42,272 bases of DNA from positions 1-42,272 of IMG/VR virus record IMGVR_UViG_3300036390_000008. One strand, written 5' to 3'. Position 1 is the stretch's first letter. The number at the start of each line of letters is the position of its first letter. This document shows positions 20,593 to 28,686 of the stretch, piece by piece. The notes beneath the pieces were generated by a model. It did no database searches, had not been told where the DNA came from, and saw nothing but the letters and a program-made list of their open reading frames with translations. The translations under genes and the position numbers were made by a program. Source of the DNA: a virus.

Positions 20593-22109
20593 TGGTCGGT
20601 CCTGTTCGCTACCGCATTAAGGGCACGTCGGTTTACGTCAAGCCCACGGCGGCCAAGGCGGCATATGAGGGCGCAAGCCGGTCACCGCGCTTGGTTCGTT
20701 GGTCGGCTCCGTCAGCCGGGCCAAACTCTTTGCTCGATGGATCGATCGACACCCTGCGCGCGCGGTCTCGTGATGCCGTTCGGCAGATGGGTTATGCCGA
20801 GGCGGGCGTCGAAGCGCTGGTGTCGAACATTATCGGAACGGGGATCAAGCCGCAGTTCACCACTTCGAGCCCCGAATTCAATCGCCAGCTCGCTGATGCC
20901 TTCCTCGAGTGGACCGATGAAGCAGACGCTGAGGGTCGGCTAGACTTCTATGGCCTGCAATCACTCGCTGTTCGGTCGATGATTGAGGGAGGCGATGTTT
21001 TCTCGCGTATGCGGGTGCGCTTGCCGCAAGATGGTTTGTCCGTTCCGCTGCAAATCCAGGTCCTTGAGGCGGAATATGTGCCGGAAGACAAGAATTCGGG
21101 TGGCACAGGCACCAACGTGGTGCGGTGTGGCGTCGAATTCGATACGATCGGCCGTCGTTTTGCGTATCACATGCACAAGACACACCCAAATGATGGGCCT
21201 AACCTCATCACGCTCGGATTGATCAACACTTTCCCGGTTCCTGCCGGCGAAGTCGCTCACTTGGCCGCCATTCGGCGCCCGGGCCAGGTCCGAGGCGAGC
21301 CTTGGCTGACCCGTGCCCTGGTTAAACTCCATGATCTGGACAAGTACGACGATGCGCAGCTCGTCAGGCAGCAAATCGCCGCCCTTTTTGCCGGTTTCAT
21401 CACTGATGATGCTGATGAGGGTATTGGCGACGAAGAAGATCTGATTGGCGGAGAGGTTTCAGTCGATGGTGACCTCGAACTGGCGTCTCTGGAGCCCGGC
21501 ACCATGCAGGTTTTGCCGCCAGGACGCTCCGTCAACTGGTCGGCGCCGCCTTCACCCGGCGACAGCTATCAGGAGTTCATGCGTCAGCAACAGCGTGGCG
21601 TCGCCGTGTCTCTCGGCATCCTCTACGAGCAGCTGACCGGCGACTATTCGCAGATCAATGACCGCACTTTCCGCGCGGCCGTGAACGAATTCCGCCGCCG
21701 CTGCGCCATGTGGCAGCACCACCTGGTGGTGTTCCAATGGTGCCGGCCGATTCTTCGCCGCTGGGCTGAGTTGGCGATCCTATCGGGTCGGGTGAGGCTG
21801 CCGGCCGGTGTGACGGTGGGTCAGGTGGCTCGTGCAAAGTGGGTGCCCCAGGGCTGGGCTTACATCCACCCGGTGCAAGACGTGCAGTCAAAAGAGCTCG
21901 AAGTGCGTGCCGGCTTCAAGTCGCGCAGCGCTGTTGTTTCGGCCGCTGGTGATGACGTCGAGCAGGTTGATGCCGAAATCGCATCGGACAACACACGAGC
22001 CGATACAGCGGGCCTGGTGCTCGACACCGACCCGCGCAAGACCACCCGATCCGGCGCGAATGCCGGGCAGGAAGATGACGAGCAGCCCGAGGGCGCTCAA
22101 CCTAACTGA
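20592..22109 (+). CDS. Portal protein (lambda gpB family)
   Basis: 505-aa portal, the dodecameric ring through which DNA enters and leaves the head. Family features include SLLDGSIDTLRARSRDAVRQ near the N terminus, NIIGTGIKPQ, IEGGDVFSRMR, HLAAIRRPGQVRGEPWLTRALVKLHDLDKY and the late stem-like LYEQLTGDYSQINDRTFRAAVNEFRRR segment, all normal for lambda-type portals. The length is normal. The gene overlaps gpW by one base and is followed by the protease gene 10 nt later. Confidence 0.95.
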   Translation: MVGPVRYRIKGTSVYVKPTAAKAAYEGASRSPRLVRWSAPSAGPNSLLDGSIDTLRARSRDAVRQMGYAEAGVEALVSNIIGTGIKPQFTTSSPEFNRQLADAFLEWTDEADAEGRLDFYGLQSLAVRSMIEGGDVFSRMRVRLPQDGLSVPLQIQVLEAEYVPEDKNSGGTGTNVVRCGVEFDTIGRRFAYHMHKTHPNDGPNLITLGLINTFPVPAGEVAHLAAIRRPGQVRGEPWLTRALVKLHDLDKYDDAQLVRQQIAALFAGFITDDADEGIGDEEDLIGGEVSVDGDLELASLEPGTMQVLPPGRSVNWSAPPSPGDSYQEFMRQQQRGVAVSLGILYEQLTGDYSQINDRTFRAAVNEFRRRCAMWQHHLVVFQWCRPILRRWAELAILSGRVRLPAGVTVGQVARAKWVPQGWAYIHPVQDVQSKELEVRAGFKSRSAVVSAAGDDVEQVDAEIASDNTRADTAGLVLDTDPRKTTRSGANAGQEDDEQPEGAQPN

Positions 22110-22119
22110 GGTTCAGAAC

Positions 22120-23277
22120 ATGGCTGCCATCTTGGAAGACGGAAAGCTTCGGCTCTCCGGCTATGTCGGCGACTATTACTACGACGACGGTTTCACCTCG
22201 AACGATGTCGTCATCGCGCTTGCGCAGATCGAAGCTGACAGCGATCTCGACGTTTTCGTCAACTCGCCTGGCGGCATCGCGACAGAAGGTGCGGCCATCC
22301 ATGCGCTGCTGTCGGCTCGTCCCGGGATTACGAACATCATCGTTGAAGGGATCGCTGCGTCGGCTGCGTCTCTGATCGCCATGGCCGGCGCTACGGTGAC
22401 CATGTCGGCCGGTGCCGTGATGATGATCCACGATCCTTCAGGGATGACCTGGGGCACATCGGATGATCACGCCAAGACGATCGAGGGGCTTGAGGCGCTC
22501 GCGACGGCCTATGCCCGGGTTTACTCGGCGAAGTCGGGCAAGACCGCCGAAGAATGCCGCGAAATCATGAAGGCGGAGCGCTGGTTCACACCTGACCAGG
22601 CAGTGGACGAGGGGTTTGCCGACGCCACCACTGAGACGAAGGCCAAGGCCGTTGCCGCTTTCGATTACCGCATTTTTGCACACGCTCCGCAGAAGCTGAA
22701 AACGCTCGCGAGCAAGAAGAATTGGTCTCTCCCTGAGCCCAATACCCCGGCGGGAACCGCCGCTACCACCACCTCAACCGGAGATGATCCAATGGGTGAC
22801 AAAGAACGCGCGGACCAGCTTGCCGCGGAAAACGACAAGCTCAAGGGCGATGTGACCACGGCTGCAGCCGATGCCACTAAGGCAACGGCGGCAACTGCTG
22901 CCGACATCGTTGACCTTTGCAACACTGCCGGCGTGCCTACGATGGCATCGTCGCTGATCCGCGAAGGCGTATCGATGGACCTGGCCAAGGCCCGCACCAG
23001 CAATGCCAAGGACATCCGTGCTGCTGTTGATTTGGCACGCAAGTCTTGCCCGACGATCGAAGCCAATGCCGCCGATGCCTTCATTGCTGCCGGTATGAGC
23101 ATGGATGGCGTCCGCGCCAAGCTCTTCGAGCAGATCACGGGTGCCCAGTCGGCCGAGATCACCTCTGCTCACCAGTCCACCACTGGCGAGGCTGACGAGG
23201 CCAAGGCGGAAGCCGCCAAGGTTGTTGCGTCCATCCAGGGCGTCAATGGAAACACCAAGAAGGGGAGTGCTGCCTGA
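22120..23277 (+). CDS. ClpP-like head maturation protease with scaffold C terminus
   Basis: 385-aa fusion-type gene. Residues 1-180 are a ClpP-fold serine peptidase with the triad visible: S81 (EGIAASAAS), H104 (MMIHDPSG) and D168 (DEGFAD). NSPGGIATEGAAI forms the oxyanion region. The remaining ~200 residues are an Ala-rich scaffold part. The protease processes the scaffold and portal during prohead assembly, like lambda gpC. I chose the ATG at 22120 because GAGG lies 8 nt upstream; the longer frame reaching into the portal gene is not used. An internal in-frame start at 22792 would produce the scaffold alone. The stop overlaps the next start. Confidence 0.93.
   Translation: MAAILEDGKLRLSGYVGDYYYDDGFTSNDVVIALAQIEADSDLDVFVNSPGGIATEGAAIHALLSARPGITNIIVEGIAASAASLIAMAGATVTMSAGAVMMIHDPSGMTWGTSDDHAKTIEGLEALATAYARVYSAKSGKTAEECREIMKAERWFTPDQAVDEGFADATTETKAKAVAAFDYRIFAHAPQKLKTLASKKNWSLPEPNTPAGTAATTTSTGDDPMGDKERADQLAAENDKLKGDVTTAAADATKATAATAADIVDLCNTAGVPTMASSLIREGVSMDLAKARTSNAKDIRAAVDLARKSCPTIEANAADAFIAAGMSMDGVRAKLFEQITGAQSAEITSAHQSTTGEADEAKAEAAKVVASIQGVNGNTKKGSAA
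22792..23277 (+). CDS. Nested scaffolding protein (internal start, Nu3-like)
   Basis: In-frame internal start in the protease gene: ATG at 22792 preceded by GGAG at 22780-22783, 8 nt away. The 161-aa product begins MGDKERADQLAAENDKLKGD, a coiled-coil start, and is the free scaffold domain. Lambda makes Nu3 from the same kind of internal start within C, so the arrangement is well precedented. Confidence 0.72.
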   Translation: MGDKERADQLAAENDKLKGDVTTAAADATKATAATAADIVDLCNTAGVPTMASSLIREGVSMDLAKARTSNAKDIRAAVDLARKSCPTIEANAADAFIAAGMSMDGVRAKLFEQITGAQSAEITSAHQSTTGEADEAKAEAAKVVASIQGVNGNTKKGSAA

Positions 23278-23648
23278 TGGTCGCCTCGTTCACGTCTCAG
23301 GGCAGCTTCACGCCCGACGGCCTCTTTGCCGGCGAAGATGATCCACAGACCCGCCAGATCACGCTGATCACAGGCCAGAACCTTCCTCGTGGCGCCGTGC
23401 TCGGCAAGATCACCGCCTCGGGCAAGCACACGTTGAGCCTTTCAGCATCAAGCGACGGTTCGCAGGTACCAGTCTGCATTCTGGCTGAGGCCACCGATGC
23501 CACCGGCGCCGACAAGGTCACCGTGGCGTACCATGGCGGCGTGTTCGATGAGAACGCTCTGACCTATGGCACGGGTCACACCAAGCTGACAGTTCGCGAG
23601 CCGCTGCGCGACTACGGCATCAAGCTCCAGTCCAGCATCACGCGATAG
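23277..23648 (+). CDS. Head decoration protein (gpD-like)
   Basis: 123-aa protein resembling lambda gpD: SFTSQGSFTPDGLFAGEDDPQTRQITLITGQNLPRGAVLGKI at the N terminus, the AEATDATGADKVTVAYHGGVF segment and a C-terminal strand. gpD trimers stabilise the capsid after expansion. The start overlaps the protease stop as TGATG. It lies between scaffold and capsid genes as in lambda. Confidence 0.92.
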   Translation: MVASFTSQGSFTPDGLFAGEDDPQTRQITLITGQNLPRGAVLGKITASGKHTLSLSASSDGSQVPVCILAEATDATGADKVTVAYHGGVFDENALTYGTGHTKLTVREPLRDYGIKLQSSITR

Positions 23649-23657
23649 GAACCCGCA

Positions 23658-24695
23658 ATGGTCGATCTTTACAGTTCCGCGGTACTCAACCGCGTGGTTC
23701 AGGACCTGAAAGCTCAGGCACTTGATCCCTTTCTGCTCAACACCTTCTTCGGCGAGACGTCGATCTCGACCACCGAAGAGATCTACTTCGACGTTCTGAC
23801 CGGCAAGCCGCGCCTTGCGCCGTTTGTCTCGCCACTCGTGGAAGGTCAGATCGTTCAGTCGCAGGGTTACGTGACGAACAGCTTTCGGCCGGCCTACATC
23901 AAAGACAAGCGTGTCTTCGAGGATGGCAAGGCGGTGCGTCGTCTCCCTGGCCAAGCGATTGCTGGTCCACTCGATCCAATGGACCTGCGCCGCATCAATC
24001 TGGCGACCGAAAGCATCGACCAGATCGCCATGGTCAATCGTCGTCTGGAATGGATGGCGGCCAAGATCATGCTCACCGGGTCAGTCACCGTCACCGGTGA
24101 GAAATATCCGACAACCGTCGTGAACTTCGGTCGTGATGCAGCACTGACGGTCACCAACACCGGCACAGCTCTCTGGACGGACGCTGCGTCCGATCCTGTG
24201 TCCGACCTCGAAAACTGGGCCGGGCTAATCCGTGACAAGTCGGGGGCGAATGCTGTCGACGTGATCATGGCGCAGAACGTCTTCACGGTGTTCCGCGGAC
24301 ACTCCAAGGTCAAGGACCTAGTCGACAACAGCAAGGGCTTCAGCCGGCGCACCGACCTCGATCTCGGGCCGAACTCCATGCGTGCCGGTGCGAGCTATAT
24401 GGGTACTTTCGGAGCGTTCAATATCTGGGTTTACTCCGACAGTTTCGTTGATGAGACCGGAACCATCGGCAAGTTCATCCCAGACAACTACCTGGTGATG
24501 GCTGCCACTGGTCAGGTCGAAGGTGTTCGCCACTTTGGCGCCATCAAGGACGAGGCCGCCGGCTTCCAGGCTCTGGATTACTTCCAGAAGTCATGGACGA
24601 TGCCGGACCCGGCCGCTCGCTTCCTGATGCTCCAGTCCGCGCCGCTCGTGGTGCCGTACCGCATCAACGCAACCCTCAGCGCAAAGGCGATCTGA
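23658..24695 (+). CDS. Major capsid protein (lambda gpE family)
   Basis: 345-aa HK97-fold capsid protein of the gpE type. Recognisable stretches are PFLLNTFFGETSISTTEEIYFDVLTGKPRLAPFVSPLVEG, GQAIAGPLDPMDLRRINLATESIDQIAMVNRRLEWMAAK and the C-terminal PARFLMLQSAPLVVPYRINAT. Length is the same as lambda gpE within a few residues. No N-terminal delta domain is seen, in line with the separate scaffold. Nine nt follow the decoration gene. Confidence 0.96.
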   Translation: MVDLYSSAVLNRVVQDLKAQALDPFLLNTFFGETSISTTEEIYFDVLTGKPRLAPFVSPLVEGQIVQSQGYVTNSFRPAYIKDKRVFEDGKAVRRLPGQAIAGPLDPMDLRRINLATESIDQIAMVNRRLEWMAAKIMLTGSVTVTGEKYPTTVVNFGRDAALTVTNTGTALWTDAASDPVSDLENWAGLIRDKSGANAVDVIMAQNVFTVFRGHSKVKDLVDNSKGFSRRTDLDLGPNSMRAGASYMGTFGAFNIWVYSDSFVDETGTIGKFIPDNYLVMAATGQVEGVRHFGAIKDEAAGFQALDYFQKSWTMPDPAARFLMLQSAPLVVPYRINATLSAKAI

Positions 24696-24697
24696 TC

Positions 24698-24970
24698 ATG
24701 AAGCTTATTGCAATCAACACAGTGAACCTAGGCGGCGGCAAGTCGGTGGCACCAGGTGAAGAGTTCGAACTCGACAACCGTTACGAGGCAGAAGACCTGA
24801 TCAACGCCGGCGCTGCCTTTCGCAAAATGAAGACTGTCGCAGACGACAGCGACAATGCCGCAACGGGCGATCCGGCGACCGACCCGTCTCTGCCAGCTTC
24901 CGGTGCCACTCAGGCGCCTGACCCTGATGCGGTCGCCGCTGCCGGCAAACAGGCTAAGCGCACCTCGTAA
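24698..24970 (+). CDS. Small head accessory protein (FI-position)
   Basis: 90-aa protein in the place of lambda FI. The first half (AINTVNLGGGKSVAPGEEFELDNRYEAEDLINAGAAFRKM) resembles short phage proteins of DUF7210 type with a V-x-PG-x-x-F motif and E-x-LI-x-GA-A. The second half is disordered and rich in D, A, P. ATG at 24698 directly follows the capsid gene. Role in head completion is inferred from position. Confidence 0.7.
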   Translation: MKLIAINTVNLGGGKSVAPGEEFELDNRYEAEDLINAGAAFRKMKTVADDSDNAATGDPATDPSLPASGATQAPDPDAVAAAGKQAKRTS

Positions 24971-25335
24971 TGGACTTCTCATCCCTGAACAGCGCCGTCC
25001 TCGACGTGTTCGGGGAGGATCCTGGTACCTCGCCGGTGACAATCGACGGGGTTCCGGTACAGGCCATCTACGACAGTAGGCATTTCGCCAGCGAAGACGG
25101 TGAGGCCGGATCATCCGACCTCATCACCACCATTACCGTGCCTACGGCAGCTATAGACGGCATCACAGATGCGGCTGTCGTCGTGGTTCGTGGCAAGACG
25201 TACCGCATATGGGAGCCACGCCCAGACGGGCAGGGCATGACCGTGCTTGCGCTTGAGCGAGCCGAACCGAGTGCTGACCTTGATCAGGTCGAAAATAGCT
25301 ACATCGCCGCGCTTATCGAGGAAGAGGACAACTGA
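24970..25335 (+). CDS. Head-tail joining protein (FII-like)
   Basis: 121-aa protein at the FII position. The pattern GVPVQAIYDSRH ... ITVPTAAIDGITDAAVVVVRGKTYRIWEPRPDGQGMTVLALE fits phage head-tail connectors of the FII/ATP-binding-sugar-transporter-like family, which form the ring between gpW and the tail terminator. Starts at the last base of the previous stop and ends overlapping the next start. Confidence 0.85.
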   Translation: MDFSSLNSAVLDVFGEDPGTSPVTIDGVPVQAIYDSRHFASEDGEAGSSDLITTITVPTAAIDGITDAAVVVVRGKTYRIWEPRPDGQGMTVLALERAEPSADLDQVENSYIAALIEEEDN

Positions 25336-25742
25336 TGCCAGCTGATCCAGCCACCATTCCAATCCGGACCGCTACCGGAGCGCGAGTTGATCTTGTCCGC
25401 AATCCCGATCCTGCAAAAGGCGGAAAGCAGGACGAGACCAACGATCTGTTGGCAGAGGTCCTTGCCAGCCAAGAAGCCATCCTCGGTGCTTTGTCGCTGG
25501 TTCAAGCGGGTGTTGACCTCATCGCACCGGCGACGGCCTTGCAGCCAGTGGCGCCAAGCGACGCGACGGTCCTAACAGGCGTTCGCGCGATCTACGTCGG
25601 CACAGGTGGCAATCTGGTCCTGACCATCGGCGGACAGGACGTCACGCTGAACAACATCGCCGACGGTACGCTGCTTCCAGTCAAGGGTGTGACCAAGGTC
25701 AAACTGGTCACCACAGCGTCGAACATCGTGGCGTTCAAGTGA
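25335..25742 (+). CDS. Spike base protein (GTA Rcc01079-like)
   Basis: 135-aa structural protein. The C-terminal half (GVRAIYVGTGGNLVLTIGGQ, TLNNIADGTLLPVKG, TTASNIVAFK) matches the spike base protein family typified by Rcc01079 of the Rhodobacter gene transfer agent, which anchors head fibres on the capsid. The N-terminal half is helical (KQDETNDLLAEVLASQEAILGAL), which could be the capsid-facing or trimerising part. It lies between connector genes and fibre-like genes. The family call is by pattern and fairly clear. Confidence 0.8.
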   Translation: MPADPATIPIRTATGARVDLVRNPDPAKGGKQDETNDLLAEVLASQEAILGALSLVQAGVDLIAPATALQPVAPSDATVLTGVRAIYVGTGGNLVLTIGGQDVTLNNIADGTLLPVKGVTKVKLVTTASNIVAFK

Positions 25743-26164
25743 CCCACAAGCGCCAACTCATTCGCGAAGCCATCCGGCTCCGCCTCGAAGACATTCCTGA
25801 GCTCGCCGGCCGGTGCCACTCTACGCGCAGCCGACCCACCGAGGCCCGGGAGCTTCCTGTAGCAATTATCTACACCTTGAGTGAGAACGCCGAGCAGATC
25901 AGCGTCGGGCGCACTCTCATGCGCACGCTGTCGGCGGTGATCGAGATCCGGGCATCGGCTGCAGGCGCGATCGACAATGCCTTGGACGATCTCTCCCAAG
26001 TCGTAGAGCGAACCATGGCGCTTGACCCGACCTTTGGGCGCAAGGCTCTCAACTCGGCACTAGCGAGCACCACCGTCGGCCTCGATGGCGAGGGCGAGAC
26101 GCGTCAGGCTATCGCAACACTGACCTACAACGTCCGGTACCAAACCGACGGCAACGGCAATTAG
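25739..26164 (+). CDS. Tail terminator-like protein (gpU-like)
   Basis: 141-aa protein starting at a GTG that overlaps the upstream stop. KRQLIREAIRLRLEDIPELAG, then RELPVAIIYTLSENAEQIS, an AVIEIRASAAGAIDNALDDLSQVVERTMA segment and C-terminal strands (ATLTYNVRYQTD) match gpU-type tail terminators, which cap the tail tube and join it to the head. Its position among head-tail genes agrees. Confidence 0.82.
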   Translation: MTHKRQLIREAIRLRLEDIPELAGRCHSTRSRPTEARELPVAIIYTLSENAEQISVGRTLMRTLSAVIEIRASAAGAIDNALDDLSQVVERTMALDPTFGRKALNSALASTTVGLDGEGETRQAIATLTYNVRYQTDGNGN

Positions 26165-26173
26165 GAGGCCAGC

Positions 26174-26413
26174 ATGGCAAGCATCGACTCTGACGCACCG
26201 GCCGGCAAACTGGTCAAAGTGGCGAAGGCCAATTCAGCCTTGCCAGGTGGTACCTGCCGCGGGCTCCTCGTTGGCACCGAAGGCACGGCCACCATCGTGG
26301 ATGCATCGGGCAATGTCTGCGCCGACGTCCCGCTTCAGCAAGGCTACAACCCTATCGCCGTTCGCCAGGTCAGTACTGGCGGTACCGCGGACAACATCTG
26401 GGCGCTCTACTGA
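26174..26413 (+). CDS. Second spike-base-like protein
   Basis: 79-aa protein with the same kind of core as the larger spike base protein: CRGLLVGTEGTATIVDASGN, DVPLQQGYNPIAVRQVSTGGTADNIWALY. It may be a minor version of the same fold, reduced to the base domain. GGAGG lies about 7 nt before the ATG. Stop and next start overlap as TGATG. Structural role in head or connector spikes is inferred. Confidence 0.65.
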   Translation: MASIDSDAPAGKLVKVAKANSALPGGTCRGLLVGTEGTATIVDASGNVCADVPLQQGYNPIAVRQVSTGGTADNIWALY

Positions 26414-26568
26414 TGGGTATGTCTCTTGGACTGAGCATAGGGCTCACCAGTTCCACCCTTAAAAAGGGCGTGGGGTACGTGCCGCCCGGTTTCGTGCTGC
26501 TCAAAGGCGCCGATGGGGCATACCTCAAGGGCGCTGATGGCGCGTATCTTTACGGGGTAGCTCCATGA
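26413..26568 (+). CDS. 51-aa protein with internal repeat
   Basis: Short protein whose C-terminal half repeats the motif KGADGAYL (LLKGADGAYLKGADGAYLYG). The N-terminal part (MGMSLGLSIGLTSSTLKKG) is hydrophobic and glycine-rich. It overlaps its neighbours at both ends (TGATG and ATGA), so it is surely part of the operon. Repeats of this kind occur in phage structural and fibre-joining proteins. No named family. Confidence 0.65.
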   Translation: MGMSLGLSIGLTSSTLKKGVGYVPPGFVLLKGADGAYLKGADGAYLYGVAP

Positions 26569-27146
26569 CGACGCGCCAGATTGCCTCGCAAGATATGTTC
26601 CCATTTAACGCAGGTTGGCCAGCAAGTTCCTATCGCGCTTCTGAGAACGCATCCCTGTTTGGCTCATCGGCTGTTTCAACATCAGCGCTCGCGACATTCT
26701 TGCCGTTTCTCGTGCCGGTACGCACTACAATCGCCCGGATCGGCTTTTACCTTGTCACCGCCCAAGTTGGTGCCGAGTGCCGCCTCGGCCTGTATGCAGA
26801 TAGCAACGGCGCTCCTGGGGCACTGATACTCGACGCTGGAACGGTTGACCTATCTACCGGCGCGGGTGCCATTCGCGAGATTGTCACGAGCCTAGATCAA
26901 GCGCCGGGCCTTATTTGGTCCTGTTGCCAGATGAAGAACGTGGCCACTGCTGCGACTGTCATTCGCATGGGCGCTTCAATCACGCCTCGCATCCCCGTCA
27001 CAGCAGCAATATTGCTCGCGGCCAACGGCATGAGCCGGTACTACCAGCAGTCAATCATTTATGGTTCTGCGCTTCCTGCAACGGCCGGCGCCGTGACGCC
27101 TCAAGCTAGCACTGACGCACCCGCAATAGTGCTGCGGAGCGCATAA
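26565..27146 (+). CDS. Putative fibre/receptor-binding structural protein
   Basis: 193-aa beta-rich protein. TTIARIGFYLVTAQVGAECRLGLYADSNGAPGALILDAGTVDLSTG fits the jelly-roll/carbohydrate-binding-like domain often found in phage fibre and spike proteins (x-IGFYV-T ... LGLYAD-x-NGAPG). The rest continues as strands. The gene lies directly after spike-base genes, so it may be the fibre mounted on them. Coupled by overlap on both sides. Confidence 0.65.
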   Translation: MTTRQIASQDMFPFNAGWPASSYRASENASLFGSSAVSTSALATFLPFLVPVRTTIARIGFYLVTAQVGAECRLGLYADSNGAPGALILDAGTVDLSTGAGAIREIVTSLDQAPGLIWSCCQMKNVATAATVIRMGASITPRIPVTAAILLAANGMSRYYQQSIIYGSALPATAGAVTPQASTDAPAIVLRSA

Positions 27147-28336
27147 TGCCAGCTCCAAGACAGATACTTCCAAACGATATTTTCGGCACTGCCACCGTTA
27201 GCTCTGTAGCATCCAACCCCGTTGTTGAAACCGGCTATGCCATTAACATCGGTGGCGCAGCATCAAACGCCGCCTATCGGGTAGCAACCACGCTCGAAGT
27301 AACGTCGATGAACCCGGCGACTGATTTCCCGACAACTGGGTATCGAAACTTAATTGATCATAGTCGCCACTATGATTGGGTAGAGTCCAAGATCGGGCAC
27401 AATGAAAGCCTGTCTACCAATGATGGCCGCACCCAAGACAGCGTTTACCGTGTTCGCCTGATCAAGTCCGGTCAGGGCGACGGCGCTGCCTATAATTTCT
27501 CTGTGTTCGTAACTGCACCACAACGGCCTGGAGTGACGCACTGGCTGGCAAATGCTGCTGGTATAGGCATCAACGGCACTGTGGTTATTGCTGCGGATGG
27601 CGCTTATGCCAATCCGCGCGAAACGGTCATCACCGATAAGCCGAACACAATTGCCTACTATGGCACCGGCTACAATGATGTTGCTCGCATACGCAGGAAC
27701 GCCGGGAACCGGCCTAAAGCCAGTGGTGGCATAGGTGAGATACAGGGGGCTTATCGAGCCCTTAGCGAAGGCCCCGAGCCGGTTGATAATATTTTGTCGG
27801 CGACGGGAAAGTGGCATGTTGGCGTCGACCTGACCATGGCTTCGGCCGATTTCACGGACGGCAACGCGGTGGCGCTAAAAAAGGAAGATGGTATAGTGTT
27901 TGATGGCTCCGCTGCGGAGCAGGACGATGCTGAACATTTCCTACGCGCTGATGGGCGAATGACCAGTGGCGGACGATACAAAATCCGCTTTACTGGAGAC
28001 TCCGGCACGGATCGACTGCAGTTCCTTGCCGACAACCTTCAAGCGCTTGCGCTGCGCAGGGATGTGACGCTGGGGGCAATCGCAAGCGTCGAGAACTTGT
28101 TCGTCAATCAAGATGTCTACATGGCAGCAGGCAAACACCTGCGTATCAACGGAAAGCAGCTTTTCGGTGAGCGTCAGCCTGGATGGGGATTCCCCACCGC
28201 CACGCTGTCGCGGGCTGCGCTTTCCGATGCAAGCGACCTGGCTGCTGTCCGCTCTACTCTCGCGGCTTTGATAACCGACCTTTACTACACCACAGGCGTC
28301 TACACTCTCGGGCACGGCGCAATAGGATTGAGCTGA
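27146..28336 (+). CDS. Putative head spike or fibre protein
   Basis: 396-aa beta-rich structural protein. The first ~180 residues (VSSVASNPVVETGYAINIGGAASNAAYRVATTLEV, RVRLIKSGQGDGAAYNFSVF, TVVIAADGAY) resemble strands of an adhesin-like domain. The C-terminal half has a trimeric fibre look (WHVGVDLTMASADF, VFDGSAAEQDDAEHFL, RITG-type KHLRINGKQLFGERQPGWG) similar to fibre tips of tail fibres. It is the largest gene in the spike cassette between connectors and tail tube. Function as head spike or accessory fibre is inferred. Confidence 0.65.
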   Translation: MPAPRQILPNDIFGTATVSSVASNPVVETGYAINIGGAASNAAYRVATTLEVTSMNPATDFPTTGYRNLIDHSRHYDWVESKIGHNESLSTNDGRTQDSVYRVRLIKSGQGDGAAYNFSVFVTAPQRPGVTHWLANAAGIGINGTVVIAADGAYANPRETVITDKPNTIAYYGTGYNDVARIRRNAGNRPKASGGIGEIQGAYRALSEGPEPVDNILSATGKWHVGVDLTMASADFTDGNAVALKKEDGIVFDGSAAEQDDAEHFLRADGRMTSGGRYKIRFTGDSGTDRLQFLADNLQALALRRDVTLGAIASVENLFVNQDVYMAAGKHLRINGKQLFGERQPGWGFPTATLSRAALSDASDLAAVRSTLAALITDLYYTTGVYTLGHGAIGLS

Positions 28337-28338
28337 CA

Positions 28339-28656
28339 ATGAAGATTGATTTCAACCAAGCGCTGGAAGATTTCGACGGCAAACCAGTAGTTTTTGCTGC
28401 TCAAAAGGAGGGTGAAGCAACCCCACTATTGTTGAAGCGGGTTGCCACTGAGGCTCTGTTGAACGCAGCCCCGGAGATGGGGGACCAAGCTCGGGTCAAG
28501 ATCGCCCATTTTGAACTGGCCCGTCGTGTTCATACATCCACAGATTCGATTGACCTAAGGGCAGAGGACATCGCCCTGATCAAAGACGTGGTGTCAAAGT
28601 ATTGGTCTACTCTGGTCGTTGGCTTGGCTTTTGAATTGCTGGATCCTCCGAGCTAG
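28339..28656 (+). CDS. Conserved phage protein of unknown function
   Basis: 105-aa protein. The pattern MKIDFNQALEDFDGKPV ... LLLKRVATEALLNAAPE ... LRAEDIALIKDVVSKYWSTLVVGLAFELLD matches a widespread small phage protein (MKL-x-LNQ-x-L-x-DLDGKP ... EE-x-x-LIK-x-x-x-K-x-x-x-x-LVVG) found near structural genes. Its role is unknown. I chose the ATG at 28339 because the longer frame reads through the end of the fibre gene in a different frame. Confidence 0.7.
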   Translation: MKIDFNQALEDFDGKPVVFAAQKEGEATPLLLKRVATEALLNAAPEMGDQARVKIAHFELARRVHTSTDSIDLRAEDIALIKDVVSKYWSTLVVGLAFELLDPPS

Positions 28657-28686
28657 CATAGTGTGGCGGGACCATTGAGTTCCGCC

